DNA of 64,000 bases from contig NZ_CP073720.1 in the NCBI RefSeq assembly GCF_025137375.1, positions 3,868,501 through 3,932,500 on the forward strand, read 5' to 3'. Shown here piece after piece: positions 26,630-34,534 of this stretch; position 1 is the first letter of the stretch, and each line of letters starts with the position of its first letter. The stretch is from Dactylosporangium fulvum (GTDB lineage Bacteria; Actinomycetota; Actinomycetes; Mycobacteriales; Micromonosporaceae). The notes below the pieces were generated by a model. It had not been told where the DNA came from and made no database searches. It saw only the letters and a list, made by a program, of their open reading frames with translations. The translations under genes and the position numbers were made by a program.

Positions 26630-26941
26630 GTGCCGTCACACACCGTGCGCGTGATCGTGTACCTGCGCGCGGCGGCCGGCGGGGCCGCCGCGCTGCGCGA
26701 GGCATACCGTGCCACCGACTGGGCCGGCGGCAAGGTGCCCGGCATGCTCGGCTGCGAGCTGCTGCGCGACGCCGAGCGGGAGGACGGCTACTGCGTCCTC
26801 AGCGAATGGGAGACCCTGGATGCGTTCCGGGCCTGGCAGCTGGGCCCGGAACACACCGCGCGGCCGTCCGCGCTGCGCCCCTTCCAGGACCGCCGCGTCG
26901 CGCCGCACTACCGGGTGTTCGAGCCGGATCCCGGCGACTGA
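26630..26941 (+). CDS. ABM-domain monooxygenase
   Basis: 103 residues from the GTG at 26630 (GGAGG 4 bp before). Ferredoxin-like pattern: VRVIVYLRAAAGGAAALREAY, then YCVLSEWETLDAFRAW and FEPDPGD at the end. This is the third ABM-type protein in the cluster. Its 3' end overlaps the convergent P450 gene by 34 bp, in a region of 12-bp repeats. Confidence 0.8.
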   Translation: MPSHTVRVIVYLRAAAGGAAALREAYRATDWAGGKVPGMLGCELLRDAEREDGYCVLSEWETLDAFRAWQLGPEHTARPSALRPFQDRRVAPHYRVFEPDPGD

Positions 26942-28194
26942 GCCGGGACCTGAGCCGGCGACTGAGCCGGCACCGTCCAGGTCACCGGCAACGCGACCGG
27001 CCCACGCACCAGGCTGGTGCGCCGCCAGAGCAGCCGCTGCGGCGCCACGGCCGGACGCAGGTCCGCCACGCCGTGCAGCAGCACCGTCAGCGCCACTCGC
27101 AGCTCCAGCCGGGCCAGCGGGGCGCCGAGACAGTGGTGGGCGCCGTGGCCGAACGCGACGTGCGGGTTCGCCGGCCGGGCCAGGTCGAGCCGGTCCGGGT
27201 CGGCGAACACGTCGCCGTCACGGTCGGCCGAGGTCAGATCGACGAGCACCGCGTCGCCCCGCCGGATCGCCACACCGCCGAGCGTGACGTCACGCGTCGC
27301 GTAGCGGGGGAAGACGCCGGCGGTCTGCAACGGCACGTACCGCAGCAGCTCCTCGACCGCCGGCCCGATCCGCTCCCGGTCCCCGCGCAGCCACCGCATC
27401 CGCTCCGGCTCCGCCGTCAGCAGGTACACCGAGTTGACGAGCTGCGTCGCGGTCGACTCGTAGCCGGCGACCAGCAGCCCGACGAGCAGCCAGGTCAGCT
27501 CGACCGGGCCGGGTCCGTCGCCGCCGGCGAGCACGCCGGCGACCTCCCCGATCAGGCCGGGGCCCGGCCGGTGCACCCGCTCGGTGAGCAGCCCGTGCAG
27601 GTGGTCGAATGTCGCCTGGACCCGCCGCCCGACCTCGTCGACCGGCAGCTCGCCGGTCGAGTGGAAGGCCCGCGACGACGACGCGACCCGGTCGTGGTCC
27701 TCGTCCGGCACCCCGAGCAGCGCGCAGATCGTGCGTACCGACAGCGGCAGCGCGAAGTCGGCGAGCAGGTCGGCCGGTGGCCCCTGGGCCAGCATCCGCC
27801 GCAGCAGCTCCTCGGCGGTCGCGGTGACGGTCGCCTCCAGCCCGGCGATACGACGGGCGCTGAACGCGGCGGACACCACCCGGCGCAGGGCGGTGTGCTC
27901 GGGCGGGTCGAGGTCGAGCATCCCGCCGCCGGAGTCCTGCGGCGTGATGCGGGGCGCGTCCCGCCCGACGGCGGCGGCGCGGCTGAACGCCGGGCCGGCG
28001 AGCACCTCGCGGACGTCGCGGTGACGCACCACCAACCAGGCGTCCTCACCGTAGGGCAGCCGGACCCGGCTGACGGGTTCCTCACGGCGCAGCCGCTCGT
28101 ACTCGGCCGGCATCACCAGCCCCGGCCGGTGCGCGAACGGGAACGGGCAGGCCGGCAGATCCCGCGGTGGCTCGTGCTCTGCGGCAGCGGACAT
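26908..28194 (-). CDS. Cytochrome P450
   Basis: 428 residues. The heme-binding loop is FGHGAHHCLGAPLAR and the K-helix EELLR is present. The I-helix reads VAGYESTAT, with Ser where most P450s have Thr (AGxET). CTGGAGG precedes the ATG at 28194. The C-terminus is extended by a repetitive tail (VPAQSPAQVPAQSPGSG) encoded by a 12-bp repeat. It is a bacterial class I P450 needing ferredoxin and reductase from elsewhere, and probably a tailoring hydroxylase. It is divergent from the next P450, with SARP-type boxes between them. Confidence 0.93.
   Translation of the reverse strand: MSAAAEHEPPRDLPACPFPFAHRPGLVMPAEYERLRREEPVSRVRLPYGEDAWLVVRHRDVREVLAGPAFSRAAAVGRDAPRITPQDSGGGMLDLDPPEHTALRRVVSAAFSARRIAGLEATVTATAEELLRRMLAQGPPADLLADFALPLSVRTICALLGVPDEDHDRVASSSRAFHSTGELPVDEVGRRVQATFDHLHGLLTERVHRPGPGLIGEVAGVLAGGDGPGPVELTWLLVGLLVAGYESTATQLVNSVYLLTAEPERMRWLRGDRERIGPAVEELLRYVPLQTAGVFPRYATRDVTLGGVAIRRGDAVLVDLTSADRDGDVFADPDRLDLARPANPHVAFGHGAHHCLGAPLARLELRVALTVLLHGVADLRPAVAPQRLLWRRTSLVRGPVALPVTWTVPAQSPAQVPAQSPGSGSNTR
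26935..26970. repeat. 12-bp tandem repeat across a stop codon
   Basis: CGACTGAGCCGG (26935-26946), GACCTGAGCCGG (26947-26958) and CGACTGAGCCGG (26959-26970) contain the ABM stop codon and encode, on the other strand, the repetitive C-terminal tail of the P450. Confidence 0.85.
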
Positions 28195-28225
28195 GGCACC
28201 TCCAGGGCTGGATTCGTCCCGGCCG

Positions 28226-28268
28226 AGCCTCGCCGCGGCGGGCCGTACCCCGCTCGACCCGGGCTCGA
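28226..28268 (-). promoter_or_regulatory. SARP-type box and -10 for the leftward P450
   Basis: Reading leftward, TCGAGCC (28268-28262), TCGAGCG (28257-28251) and a poor third copy ACGGCCC (28246-28240) are spaced by 11 bp. GAGGCT (28231-28226) follows after 8 bp. The glycosyltransferase promoter at 42033-42075 has the same layout and the same -10 sequence. Confidence 0.6.
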
Positions 28269-28287
28269 GCCGCTGTCCGGGGCCGGT

Positions 28288-28319
28288 TCGACCCCCGCTC
28301 CAGCGACCTGGGGCAGCCT
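28288..28319 (+). promoter_or_regulatory. SARP-type box for the rightward P450
   Basis: TCGACCC (28288-28294) and TCCAGCG (28299-28305) are 11 bp apart; CAGCCT (28314-28319) follows after 8 bp as a possible -10. A better pair, TCGACCC and TCGAGCC (28254, 28265), lies just upstream in the same orientation. Confidence 0.5.
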
Positions 28320-28354
28320 CGGCCGCACCCGTACGCCGACCCGAGGGTGGTGCG

Positions 28355-29548
28355 ATGACCCAGGCCGACCACTTCGCGTTCCCGTTTCCCGCACCTTCGC
28401 TGCCCGAACCGCCGCCGCAGTTCGCGCTGCTGCGCGAGCGGCCCGGCCTGGCCGAGGTGGAGCTGCCGACCGGAGACCGGGCGTGGCTGGTGACCCGCTA
28501 CCGGGACGTGCGGGCCATGCTCGCCGATCCCGCGTTCAGCCGAGCCGCCACCACCCGGCCCGAAGCGCCCCGGCTCGGCCCGGCGCGGCCGGAACCGGCC
28601 TCGATGATGGCGATGGACCCGCCCGAGCACACCCGGCTGCGGCGTCTGGTGGCGCCGGAGTTCAGCAGCGGCCGGGTGGAGCGGCTGCGCCCTTGGCTGG
28701 AACGCAGCACCGCCGGCCTCGTCGAGGCGATCGTACGGGCCGGCCCGCCCGCCGATCTGGTGGCCGGCCTCGCCGAGCCGCTGCCGCTGCTGACGATCTG
28801 CAAGCTGCTCGGCGTCTCCGACGGCGACCTGGCGGAGTTCGTGCGGCTGATCGAGGCGTCGCTGCGGATCGCTCCGGAGCAGCGCGAGGAGGTCGAGTCG
28901 GCCCGGTCCCGGCTGCGCGAGGCGCTCGCCGAACTGGTCGCGCGCAAACGGGCCGCGCCGGGCGACGACGTGCTCAGCAGCCTGACACGGCACCGGGCCG
29001 AGGGCCGGCTCGACGACGAGGAGCTGGTCGCGCTCGGTGTGACGATCCTGACCGCCGGATACCATCCGGTCCGCAACGCGTTGGCCAACGGGCTGCTGGT
29101 GCTGCTCTCCCGGCCGGGGGACCTGGACCGGCTGCGGGAACGGCCGGAGCTGCTCCCCACGGCCGTCGAGGAACTGTTGCGGTACACGCCTGGGCCGGTC
29201 AGCGGCGGCACGATCCGGGTCGCCGTGCGCGACACCTGGCTGGGCGGGACCCGGGTGTGCGCGGGCGAGGCGGTCATCCCGGCGATCGCGTCGGCGAACC
29301 GGGACCCCTCGGTGTTCGCCGACGCGGACCGGCTCGACCTGGCCCGGCAGCCGAACCCGCACATCGCGTTCGGCCCGGGCATCCACCACTGCCTCGGCGC
29401 ATCGGTCGCCCGTGCCGAGCTGACCGTGGCGCTGGCGACGCTGCTGCGCCGCCTGCCGGGCCTGCGGCTGGCGGTCGCGGCGGACGAACTGCGGTGGAGC
29501 GGCGGCACGATGATCCGCGGCATCGAGGAGCTGCCGGTCCGATGGTGA
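28355..29548 (+). CDS. Cytochrome P450 with atypical I-helix
   Basis: 397 residues from the ATG at 28355 (GAGGGTGG before it). Heme loop FGPGIHHCLGASVAR (Cys346), ExxR in EELLRY. The oxygen-activating I-helix motif AGxET is replaced by TAGYHPVRN (His237-Pro238), removing both the acid and the alcohol. Such changes occur in P450s that use another proton path, do phenol coupling, or act as auxiliary proteins for glycosyltransferases (DesVIII/EryCII type, although those usually also lose the heme Cys, which is kept here). It is followed by a lipoprotein gene after 4 bp. Confidence 0.92.
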   Translation: MTQADHFAFPFPAPSLPEPPPQFALLRERPGLAEVELPTGDRAWLVTRYRDVRAMLADPAFSRAATTRPEAPRLGPARPEPASMMAMDPPEHTRLRRLVAPEFSSGRVERLRPWLERSTAGLVEAIVRAGPPADLVAGLAEPLPLLTICKLLGVSDGDLAEFVRLIEASLRIAPEQREEVESARSRLREALAELVARKRAAPGDDVLSSLTRHRAEGRLDDEELVALGVTILTAGYHPVRNALANGLLVLLSRPGDLDRLRERPELLPTAVEELLRYTPGPVSGGTIRVAVRDTWLGGTRVCAGEAVIPAIASANRDPSVFADADRLDLARQPNPHIAFGPGIHHCLGASVARAELTVALATLLRRLPGLRLAVAADELRWSGGTMIRGIEELPVRW

Positions 29549-29552
29549 CACG

Positions 29553-31334
29553 GTGAGCGCGCGCGGCGGCCGGTGGGCGGCGGTGGCGCTGCTGCTCGCC
29601 CAGGCCCTGCTCGCCCAGGCCCTGCTCGCCCAGGCCCTGCTCGCCCAGGCCCTGCTCACGGCATGCCACGATGCCCCGGCCCCGTCGGTGCCCCCGTCCG
29701 CGTCCCCGTCCGTGCTCCCGTCCGTGCCCGTGTCTCCGGCCGTGCCCCCGGGGCCCGGCACGCCGGGCGACGCCGGCATGCGGACCGTCCTCGAGGACTC
29801 CTTCGTGCGTGACGGCGCGCGCGGGTACTTCGTCGACGCCGCCGCACGCTCGCCGGCGTTCTCGCTCTACACCTCCGCCTGGAACCTGCGCCTGGCCGAG
29901 GCGACCGGCGCCGGCACCGACGGGCTCGCCCCGGGTTCGGTCGCCGCCTGGATCGGCCCGGCCCTCGACGGCCGCGCGCCCGAGGGCCTGCCGCCGGTCG
30001 CCCAGCTGGATCTCGCCGTCGGGATGCTCCAGCAGCTCGGCGCCCCGATCGACCGGGACCGCGTCGCGCGGACGCTGGCGGAGCTCTACCGCGCAGACCG
30101 CTACGCCGCCTCGGGCACCGTCCCTGACGGCGACTGGGGCAGCACCGCGCTCGCCGTCGGCGTCGCCGTCCGGCTCGGCGTCCCGGTGCCGTCGCAGGTC
30201 GTCGCCGCGACCGCCGCCGCCCTCGCCGACCGGGGCCTTCCGCTCGGCGCCACGGTGGCCGCCCTGATCACGGCCGCGGCACTGCACGACCGTCTCGATG
30301 CCGGCGCCGCCGCCCTCGCCGCCGCCCGGGTCCGCGAGACCGCCGCGGTGCTCGCCGCGCAGCCACCGGACATGTCGGTGCCCGCCGGCGGACCGGACGC
30401 CGCTGACCTGTCGCTGGCGTACCAGCTCGGCGCGGCGGCCCGCCGGCTGGGCGCCGGCGACCTGCGGCCGCCGGTGCGGTGCTTCACGCGTCCGGACGAC
30501 GCGCCGGCCGATCCGCAGGTGCGCTTCTACGCCCACGAGCTCGGCTGCGCGGCGGCCGGGGAGGTCGTCCCGACCGCGCACTCGCGGGCCGGCTGGCCCA
30601 CCGTCCAGGCGGCCCGCGCCGCGGTGGCCGCCTCGGCCGCCGGCGCCCGCCTGGCAGCGACGTCCGGCGTGCTCGACCGGTACGCCCCGGCCCTGCGCCG
30701 CCAGCTCGCCGAGGTCTGGCTGCCCCGGCCCGGCCCCGATCCCACGGAACCGGCGAACCTCGCGGTGCTGGCCGACGTGCTCGGCGCGGCCGGGCCGGGC
30801 GACGTGACCGACGCGCAGCTGCGTGCCGCCGCCTCCGACGACGTGCGGCTGTTGCTCTGCCTCCTGCGGCGCCGGCTGGCCCGGGCGGGACCGCCGGGGC
30901 GGGCGGCGGTCGCCGACGCCGTCGCGGCCGCCCGCACCCGCGCGGCGCCGCCCTCGCTCTGGCGCGCGGCCTGGCTCGCTGTCGCCGGTGAACTGCTGGC
31001 CGATCCGGCGCTGGGGGAGGCCGCGCGGCGGGAGGCGGCGGCGCTGCGGCTCGCCGACGGCATCTACGCCGCCGCGCCCGGGCGGCCGCCCACGATCGGC
31101 GCCTCCAGCGTCGGGGTGTGGCTGGTCCCGCCCGACGGCGACACGCTCGCCGCGTGGTCGCGCGCCGGCCTGTGCGGTACCGGCGGCTGCGCCGCGCTGG
31201 TGGCCACCCCGGCTTCGGTCGCCGCCGCCTCGACGGCGCCGGACGCCACCGGGCCGGCCGGCCTGCGGGACCTCGCCGCAGTGGCCGCCTGTGCCCGGCA
31301 GCGGTGCCGGGACGCCTTCCCGATCGCGTTCTGA
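29553..31334 (+). CDS. Lipoprotein of unknown function, alpha-helical repeat-like
   Basis: 593 residues, coupled to the P450 (start 4 bp after its stop). The signal peptide core is a repeated pentapeptide LLAQA (four copies from a perfect 15-bp DNA repeat) and ends in the lipobox LLTAC. A Ser/Pro/Val-rich linker (about 40-72) follows. The mature part is almost all alpha-helical, Ala-rich, with segments such as DGDWGSTALAVGVAVRLG that recall the alpha/alpha-barrel of prenyltransferases and terpene cyclases, but no DxDD or DDxxD motif is seen. A cell-surface protein possibly binding or modifying the product; no family recognised. Confidence 0.75.
   Translation: MSARGGRWAAVALLLAQALLAQALLAQALLAQALLTACHDAPAPSVPPSASPSVLPSVPVSPAVPPGPGTPGDAGMRTVLEDSFVRDGARGYFVDAAARSPAFSLYTSAWNLRLAEATGAGTDGLAPGSVAAWIGPALDGRAPEGLPPVAQLDLAVGMLQQLGAPIDRDRVARTLAELYRADRYAASGTVPDGDWGSTALAVGVAVRLGVPVPSQVVAATAAALADRGLPLGATVAALITAAALHDRLDAGAAALAAARVRETAAVLAAQPPDMSVPAGGPDAADLSLAYQLGAAARRLGAGDLRPPVRCFTRPDDAPADPQVRFYAHELGCAAAGEVVPTAHSRAGWPTVQAARAAVAASAAGARLAATSGVLDRYAPALRRQLAEVWLPRPGPDPTEPANLAVLADVLGAAGPGDVTDAQLRAAASDDVRLLLCLLRRRLARAGPPGRAAVADAVAAARTRAAPPSLWRAAWLAVAGELLADPALGEAARREAAALRLADGIYAAAPGRPPTIGASSVGVWLVPPDGDTLAAWSRAGLCGTGGCAALVATPASVAAASTAPDATGPAGLRDLAAVAACARQRCRDAFPIAF
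29592..29651 (+). repeat. Perfect 15-bp tandem repeat, four copies, in a signal peptide
   Basis: CTGCTCGCCCAGGCC is repeated without any change at 29592-29606, 29607-29621, 29622-29636 and 29637-29651, in frame, coding for LLAQA units in the hydrophobic core of the lipoprotein signal peptide. Perfect identity suggests very recent expansion and possible length variation between strains. Confidence 0.97.
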
Positions 31335-31358
31335 CCGCGTTCTGACCGCGTTCTGGCC
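31326..31358 (+). repeat. 11-bp tandem repeat starting at a stop codon
   Basis: GCGTTCTGACC at 31326-31336 and 31337-31347, then GCGTTCTGGCC at 31348-31358. The first copy contains the end and stop codon of the lipoprotein gene. Confidence 0.85.
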
Positions 31359-31372
31359 GCGGCGCCGGGGCG

Positions 31373-31415
31373 TCGAGCCGCGCTCGAGCGGCCGTCGACC
31401 CGCCGGATTCACCGT
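31373..31415 (+). promoter_or_regulatory. SARP-type triple heptamer and -10 before a glycosyltransferase
   Basis: TCGAGCC (31373-31379), TCGAGCG (31384-31390) and TCGACCC (31395-31401) are spaced exactly every 11 bp, followed after 8 bp by CACCGT (31410-31415). The gene starts at 31463. This is the clearest box in the window. Confidence 0.75.
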
Positions 31416-31462
31416 GGATCCGGCCCGGAACACCGGGCCGCACCCGGCTGTGAGGAAGATCG

Positions 31463-32632
31463 ATGCGCATTCTGGTCGTCGCCCCCCTGGCATCCACGCA
31501 TTTCACACCGTTGATCCCGCTGTGCTGGGCGTTTCGGGCGGGCGGCCACGAGGTGCTGGTCGCGGCACCGCCGGATCTCGTGCCCACTGCCCGCAGCGCG
31601 GGCCTGAGCACCATCGTGATCGGCGACGCCGCCCGGTTGCTGGACACCATCGGCGAGAACGTCACCCCGGACATGTATCCCGCCGAGGCGTTCGGCGACC
31701 GCACGTCGCACTGGGGCCGGCAGGTCTGGGAGCTCAGCACCCTGCACCAGGTGAGCTACGCGGTGGAGCACGTGGAGGAGTACCTGGCCTTCGCCGACGA
31801 GTGGAAGCCCGACATCGTGCTCTACGACCAGCTCACCCTTATCGGCCGGATCGCCGGGGTGGTGCTCGGCGCGGTTTCCGTCTCGCACCGGTGGGGCGTC
31901 GACCCGACCGCCGGGCCCTACGAGGAGCGCGTACGGCGGGACCTCGCGGCCGTGTGCCGCCGCTTCAAGCTCGACGAACTGCCCGCCCCGGACGTCATCG
32001 TCGACCCGTGCCCGCCGAGCCTCCAGGTGGAGGACGCGCCGCCGGGCCAGCCGATGCGGTACGTGCCGTTCAACGGCACCGGAACCCTGCCCGACTGGGC
32101 CCGCAGGCGCGCCGCCGGCCGGCGGATCTGCATCTGCCTGGGCGGGTCGCTGCTGGACGTAACGGGGCCGGCGCCGCTGCGCCGGGTCATCGAGGCGGCC
32201 CGCGCCGTGCCCGACGCGGAGGTGGTGCTGGCCATCACGCCGGCCAACCGGCGCCTCGTCGACGACCTGCCCGACGACCTGCGGGTCGTGGAGTCGCTGC
32301 CGCTGCAGCTGTTCCTGCCGACCTGCGACCTGGTCGTCGGCAGCGGCGGCTCCGGGACCGGCCTCACCGCCACCTCCATGGGCATCCCCCAGCTGGTGGT
32401 GCCGCAGTGGTTCGACCAGTTCGACTACGGCCGGCGTCTGGCCGCGGCCGGCGCGGGGCTCAACCTCCCCGGCCGCGACCAGCAGTCGGATCCGGCGGTC
32501 ATCCGGGAGGCGGCGGAGACGTTGCTGGGGGATTCGAGCTTTTCGACGGCCGTGCAGAAGCTGCGGACCGAGATCGAGAGCGCTCCGTCGCCGATCGAGG
32601 TGGCGGCGCGGCTGACGTCCATGGTGCGCTGA
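31463..32632 (+). CDS. GT1-type glycosyltransferase with altered donor motif
   Basis: 389 residues, GT-B fold of the antibiotic glycosyltransferase family (MRILVVAPLASTHFTPLIPL start, YVPFNG link, C-terminal domain LPLQLFLPTCDLVVGSGGSG). The nucleotide-sugar signature, usually HHGGxGT, reads VGSGGSGTGLT: the first His pair is lost although GGSGT remains. It is closely similar in layout to the three leftward glycosyltransferases at 38346, 39638 and 40830. It may be slow, use another donor, or act as a partner of one of those. The promoter has the best SARP box. Confidence 0.88.
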   Translation: MRILVVAPLASTHFTPLIPLCWAFRAGGHEVLVAAPPDLVPTARSAGLSTIVIGDAARLLDTIGENVTPDMYPAEAFGDRTSHWGRQVWELSTLHQVSYAVEHVEEYLAFADEWKPDIVLYDQLTLIGRIAGVVLGAVSVSHRWGVDPTAGPYEERVRRDLAAVCRRFKLDELPAPDVIVDPCPPSLQVEDAPPGQPMRYVPFNGTGTLPDWARRRAAGRRICICLGGSLLDVTGPAPLRRVIEAARAVPDAEVVLAITPANRRLVDDLPDDLRVVESLPLQLFLPTCDLVVGSGGSGTGLTATSMGIPQLVVPQWFDQFDYGRRLAAAGAGLNLPGRDQQSDPAVIREAAETLLGDSSFSTAVQKLRTEIESAPSPIEVAARLTSMVR

Positions 32633-32657
32633 TGTTCGTGACGCTGATGTTCGTGGT
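32628..32657 (+). repeat. 15-bp tandem repeat starting at a stop codon
   Basis: GCTGATGTTCGTGAC (32628-32642) and GCTGATGTTCGTGGT (32643-32657); the first copy contains the glycosyltransferase stop codon. Confidence 0.75.
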
Positions 32658-32679
32658 GCGCTGACGGATTGCCGCAGCA

Positions 32680-32709
32680 GGTTATTACGCGTAATATCGC
32701 GTAATAACC
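32680..32709. promoter_or_regulatory. 30-bp perfect inverted repeat, probable operator
   Basis: GGTTATTACGCG (32680-32691) and CGCGTAATAACC (32698-32709) are perfect reverse complements around TAATAT. It is strikingly AT-rich for this DNA and ends 20 bp before the GTG of the SRPBCC-like gene at 32730. The arm length and symmetry suit a dimeric repressor (PadR or TetR class); two PadR genes lie in the right arm. Confidence 0.75.
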
Positions 32710-32729
32710 GGCATGGTGAGGGGGACGCG

Positions 32730-33191
32730 GTGACTGATCGGCCGTTGTGGACGCTGCGCGGCGTCGTCGAGACCACGCCGGAGCGGGTGCGAGCCCTGCT
32801 GTTCGCGCTCAACCCCGGCCCGGTCACCGAGGACAACGGCTTCTTCCTGCTGGGAGAGGGCGGCGAGCAGGGGATGACGCTGCGCGGCGGGCCCGACGAC
32901 TTCCAGTGCGTCGTCGACGGCTACGCGCTCAGTGTACGCGCCGACCGGGCGGCCGGGACGCTGAGCGTCTCCGGACAGTGGTGGTACCAGGGGGTGTACC
33001 GGGTCGGCCCGCACCCCTCCGGCGCACTCGTGACCTACGAGGTGTGCAACCGCTCGACGCTGCCGGACCTCGTCGTCCGGGGCTGGCAGGCGTCGATGCG
33101 CCGCGAACAGCGGCGGGGTGCGGCGCAGCGGTTCGCCCGGCTGGGTGGGCGACTCGGGTGCGCCGCCCACCCCCTGCCGGACGGGGCCTGA
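32730..33191 (+). CDS. SRPBCC-like protein of unknown function
   Basis: 153 residues. An opening beta strand (WTLRGVVETTPERVRALLF), several antiparallel strands (GTLSVSGQWWYQGVYRV) and a C-terminal helix give an SRPBCC/START-like pattern, the fold of aromatases and hydrophobic ligand binders. The GTG start follows GAGGGGG. It has its own operator (32680-32709), so it may be induced by a ligand, perhaps the product. Function unknown. Confidence 0.65.
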   Translation: MTDRPLWTLRGVVETTPERVRALLFALNPGPVTEDNGFFLLGEGGEQGMTLRGGPDDFQCVVDGYALSVRADRAAGTLSVSGQWWYQGVYRVGPHPSGALVTYEVCNRSTLPDLVVRGWQASMRREQRRGAAQRFARLGGRLGCAAHPLPDGA

Positions 33192-33240
33192 CCGGCCTCG
33201 GTCACCGGCCCCGGTCACCGGCCTCGGTCACCGGCCCTCA
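33192..33240. repeat. 13-bp tandem repeat between convergent genes
   Basis: CCGGCCTCGGTCA (33192-33204), CCGGCCCCGGTCA (33205-33217), CCGGCCTCGGTCA (33218-33230) and a partial fourth copy. It starts directly after one stop codon (33191), and the third copy contains the stop of the opposing glycosyltransferase (33228-33230). Confidence 0.85.
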
Positions 33241-34379
33241 CCGTGCACGAGGTCCGTGAGCCGGACGGCGATCTCCGCCGGTGACGGCAGCGCGGCGATC
33301 TCCGCGCTCACCTGCCGGGCCGCCGCGGCGATGCCCTCGTCGGCGATGAGCCGGTGCAGCGTGTCCGCGTCCACCTCGTCCGAGTCGAGGAAGATCCCGG
33401 CGCCCCGGTCACGCACCACCGCGCCGTTGAGGAACTGGTCGCCGCTCTGCGCCAGGATCAGCTGCGGCACGGCCGCGGCCAGGCAGGCCAGCGCGGTTCC
33501 CGCCCCGCCGTGGTGCACCAGGCCGGCGCAGGTGTCCAGCAGCACGTGCAGCGGCACCCAGCCGTACGCGCGCACGTTGTCCGGCAGCGGCGCCAGCGAG
33601 CCGCCGTCGAGGTTGCCCAGCAGCAGGACCACCTCCACGGGCAGCCCGGCCGCCAGTTCGACCAGGCGCGCCAGGACACGGATGTTGTCCTGCTCCCGGT
33701 TGGCCGTGCCGAGCGTCATCACGATCCGGGGCCGCTCCGGACGGCGCGTCAGCCACGGCTCCAGCGCGGCACCGCCGTTGTACGGCACCGTCCGCATCGG
33801 CCACACCGGCGCGGCCGGCCGATCCACGTCGACCCGCATGCTCGGCGGCGCCAGGTCGAGCTGCGCGGCGGGAGCCTTGTACGCGCCGGCGCCGTGCCGG
33901 GTGTACGTTGCCGCCATGTGCTCGCCGACCGCCAGGGTCGCCGACATCGGCGTGGCGAACGCGTAGCCGTGTACCACCGACGGAATGCCCAGCGCCGCGC
34001 CGACCAGCGGTCCGGTGCCCTGCTCGTTGGTGTGCAGCACCAGGTCGGGCCGCCACCGCCGGGCGACCTCCAGCGTGCCGTCGGCCATCGCGTCGGAGAT
34101 CTCCGCGAACACCGGCACGAACGGTTCGAAGTCGACCCGGGGAGTGCTTCGCTGCGCGTCGGCGTACCCGCTGAAGGACGCGAAGTGCCGTCCGAAGATC
34201 GCGCCGACGTCCAGGCCGGGCGCCACGTCCACCACGTGCAGGCCGGCCCCGGTGACCGGCCCGGCCGGGCCGCTGGTGGTGAACAACACCTCGTGCCCGG
34301 CGCTGCGTAGCGCCCACGCGGTGGGCAGCATCGGCAGCACGTGCCCGTGGCCGGGCGTGGTGCAGAACAGGATGCGCAC
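33228..34379 (-). CDS. GT1-type glycosyltransferase (macrolide/MGT-like)
   Basis: 383 residues from the GTG at 34379 behind GGAGAGG; the open frame continues upstream without a ribosome site. GT-B fold with the intact donor motif GLVHHGGAGT and the N-terminal GHGHVLPMLPTAWAL. It belongs to a different branch from the other four in this window (EryCIII/calicheamicin-like rather than the MVPLCWALR group). It probably transfers a deoxysugar to the aglycone or to an existing sugar. It is divergent from the methyltransferase operon. Confidence 0.92.
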   Translation of the reverse strand: MRILFCTTPGHGHVLPMLPTAWALRSAGHEVLFTTSGPAGPVTGAGLHVVDVAPGLDVGAIFGRHFASFSGYADAQRSTPRVDFEPFVPVFAEISDAMADGTLEVARRWRPDLVLHTNEQGTGPLVGAALGIPSVVHGYAFATPMSATLAVGEHMAATYTRHGAGAYKAPAAQLDLAPPSMRVDVDRPAAPVWPMRTVPYNGGAALEPWLTRRPERPRIVMTLGTANREQDNIRVLARLVELAAGLPVEVVLLLGNLDGGSLAPLPDNVRAYGWVPLHVLLDTCAGLVHHGGAGTALACLAAAVPQLILAQSGDQFLNGAVVRDRGAGIFLDSDEVDADTLHRLIADEGIAAAARQVSAEIAALPSPAEIAVRLTDLVHGEGR

Positions 34380-34456
34380 GGTCCTCTCCAATCCCTCGGT
34401 GCCGGCGGCGACTGCCGGTGTACCCCACGCCGCTGTAACCGTTCTGAGCCGCGTCC

Positions 34457-34474
34457 TCCACCGTGCTTCGAGGA
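34457..34474. promoter_or_regulatory. Weak SARP-type pair upstream of the sugar methyltransferases
   Basis: TCCACCG (34457-34463) and TCGAGGA (34468-34474) are 11 bp apart in the divergent spacer 34380-34534. The first copy has a mismatch in the TCGA core and no good -10 follows. Confidence 0.35.
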
Positions 34475-34534
34475 GGTCTGGATCGGCTGTTTCGATGCTG
34501 GGCCAGTTGGATGCCGGACCAGTCAGGAGGCAGC

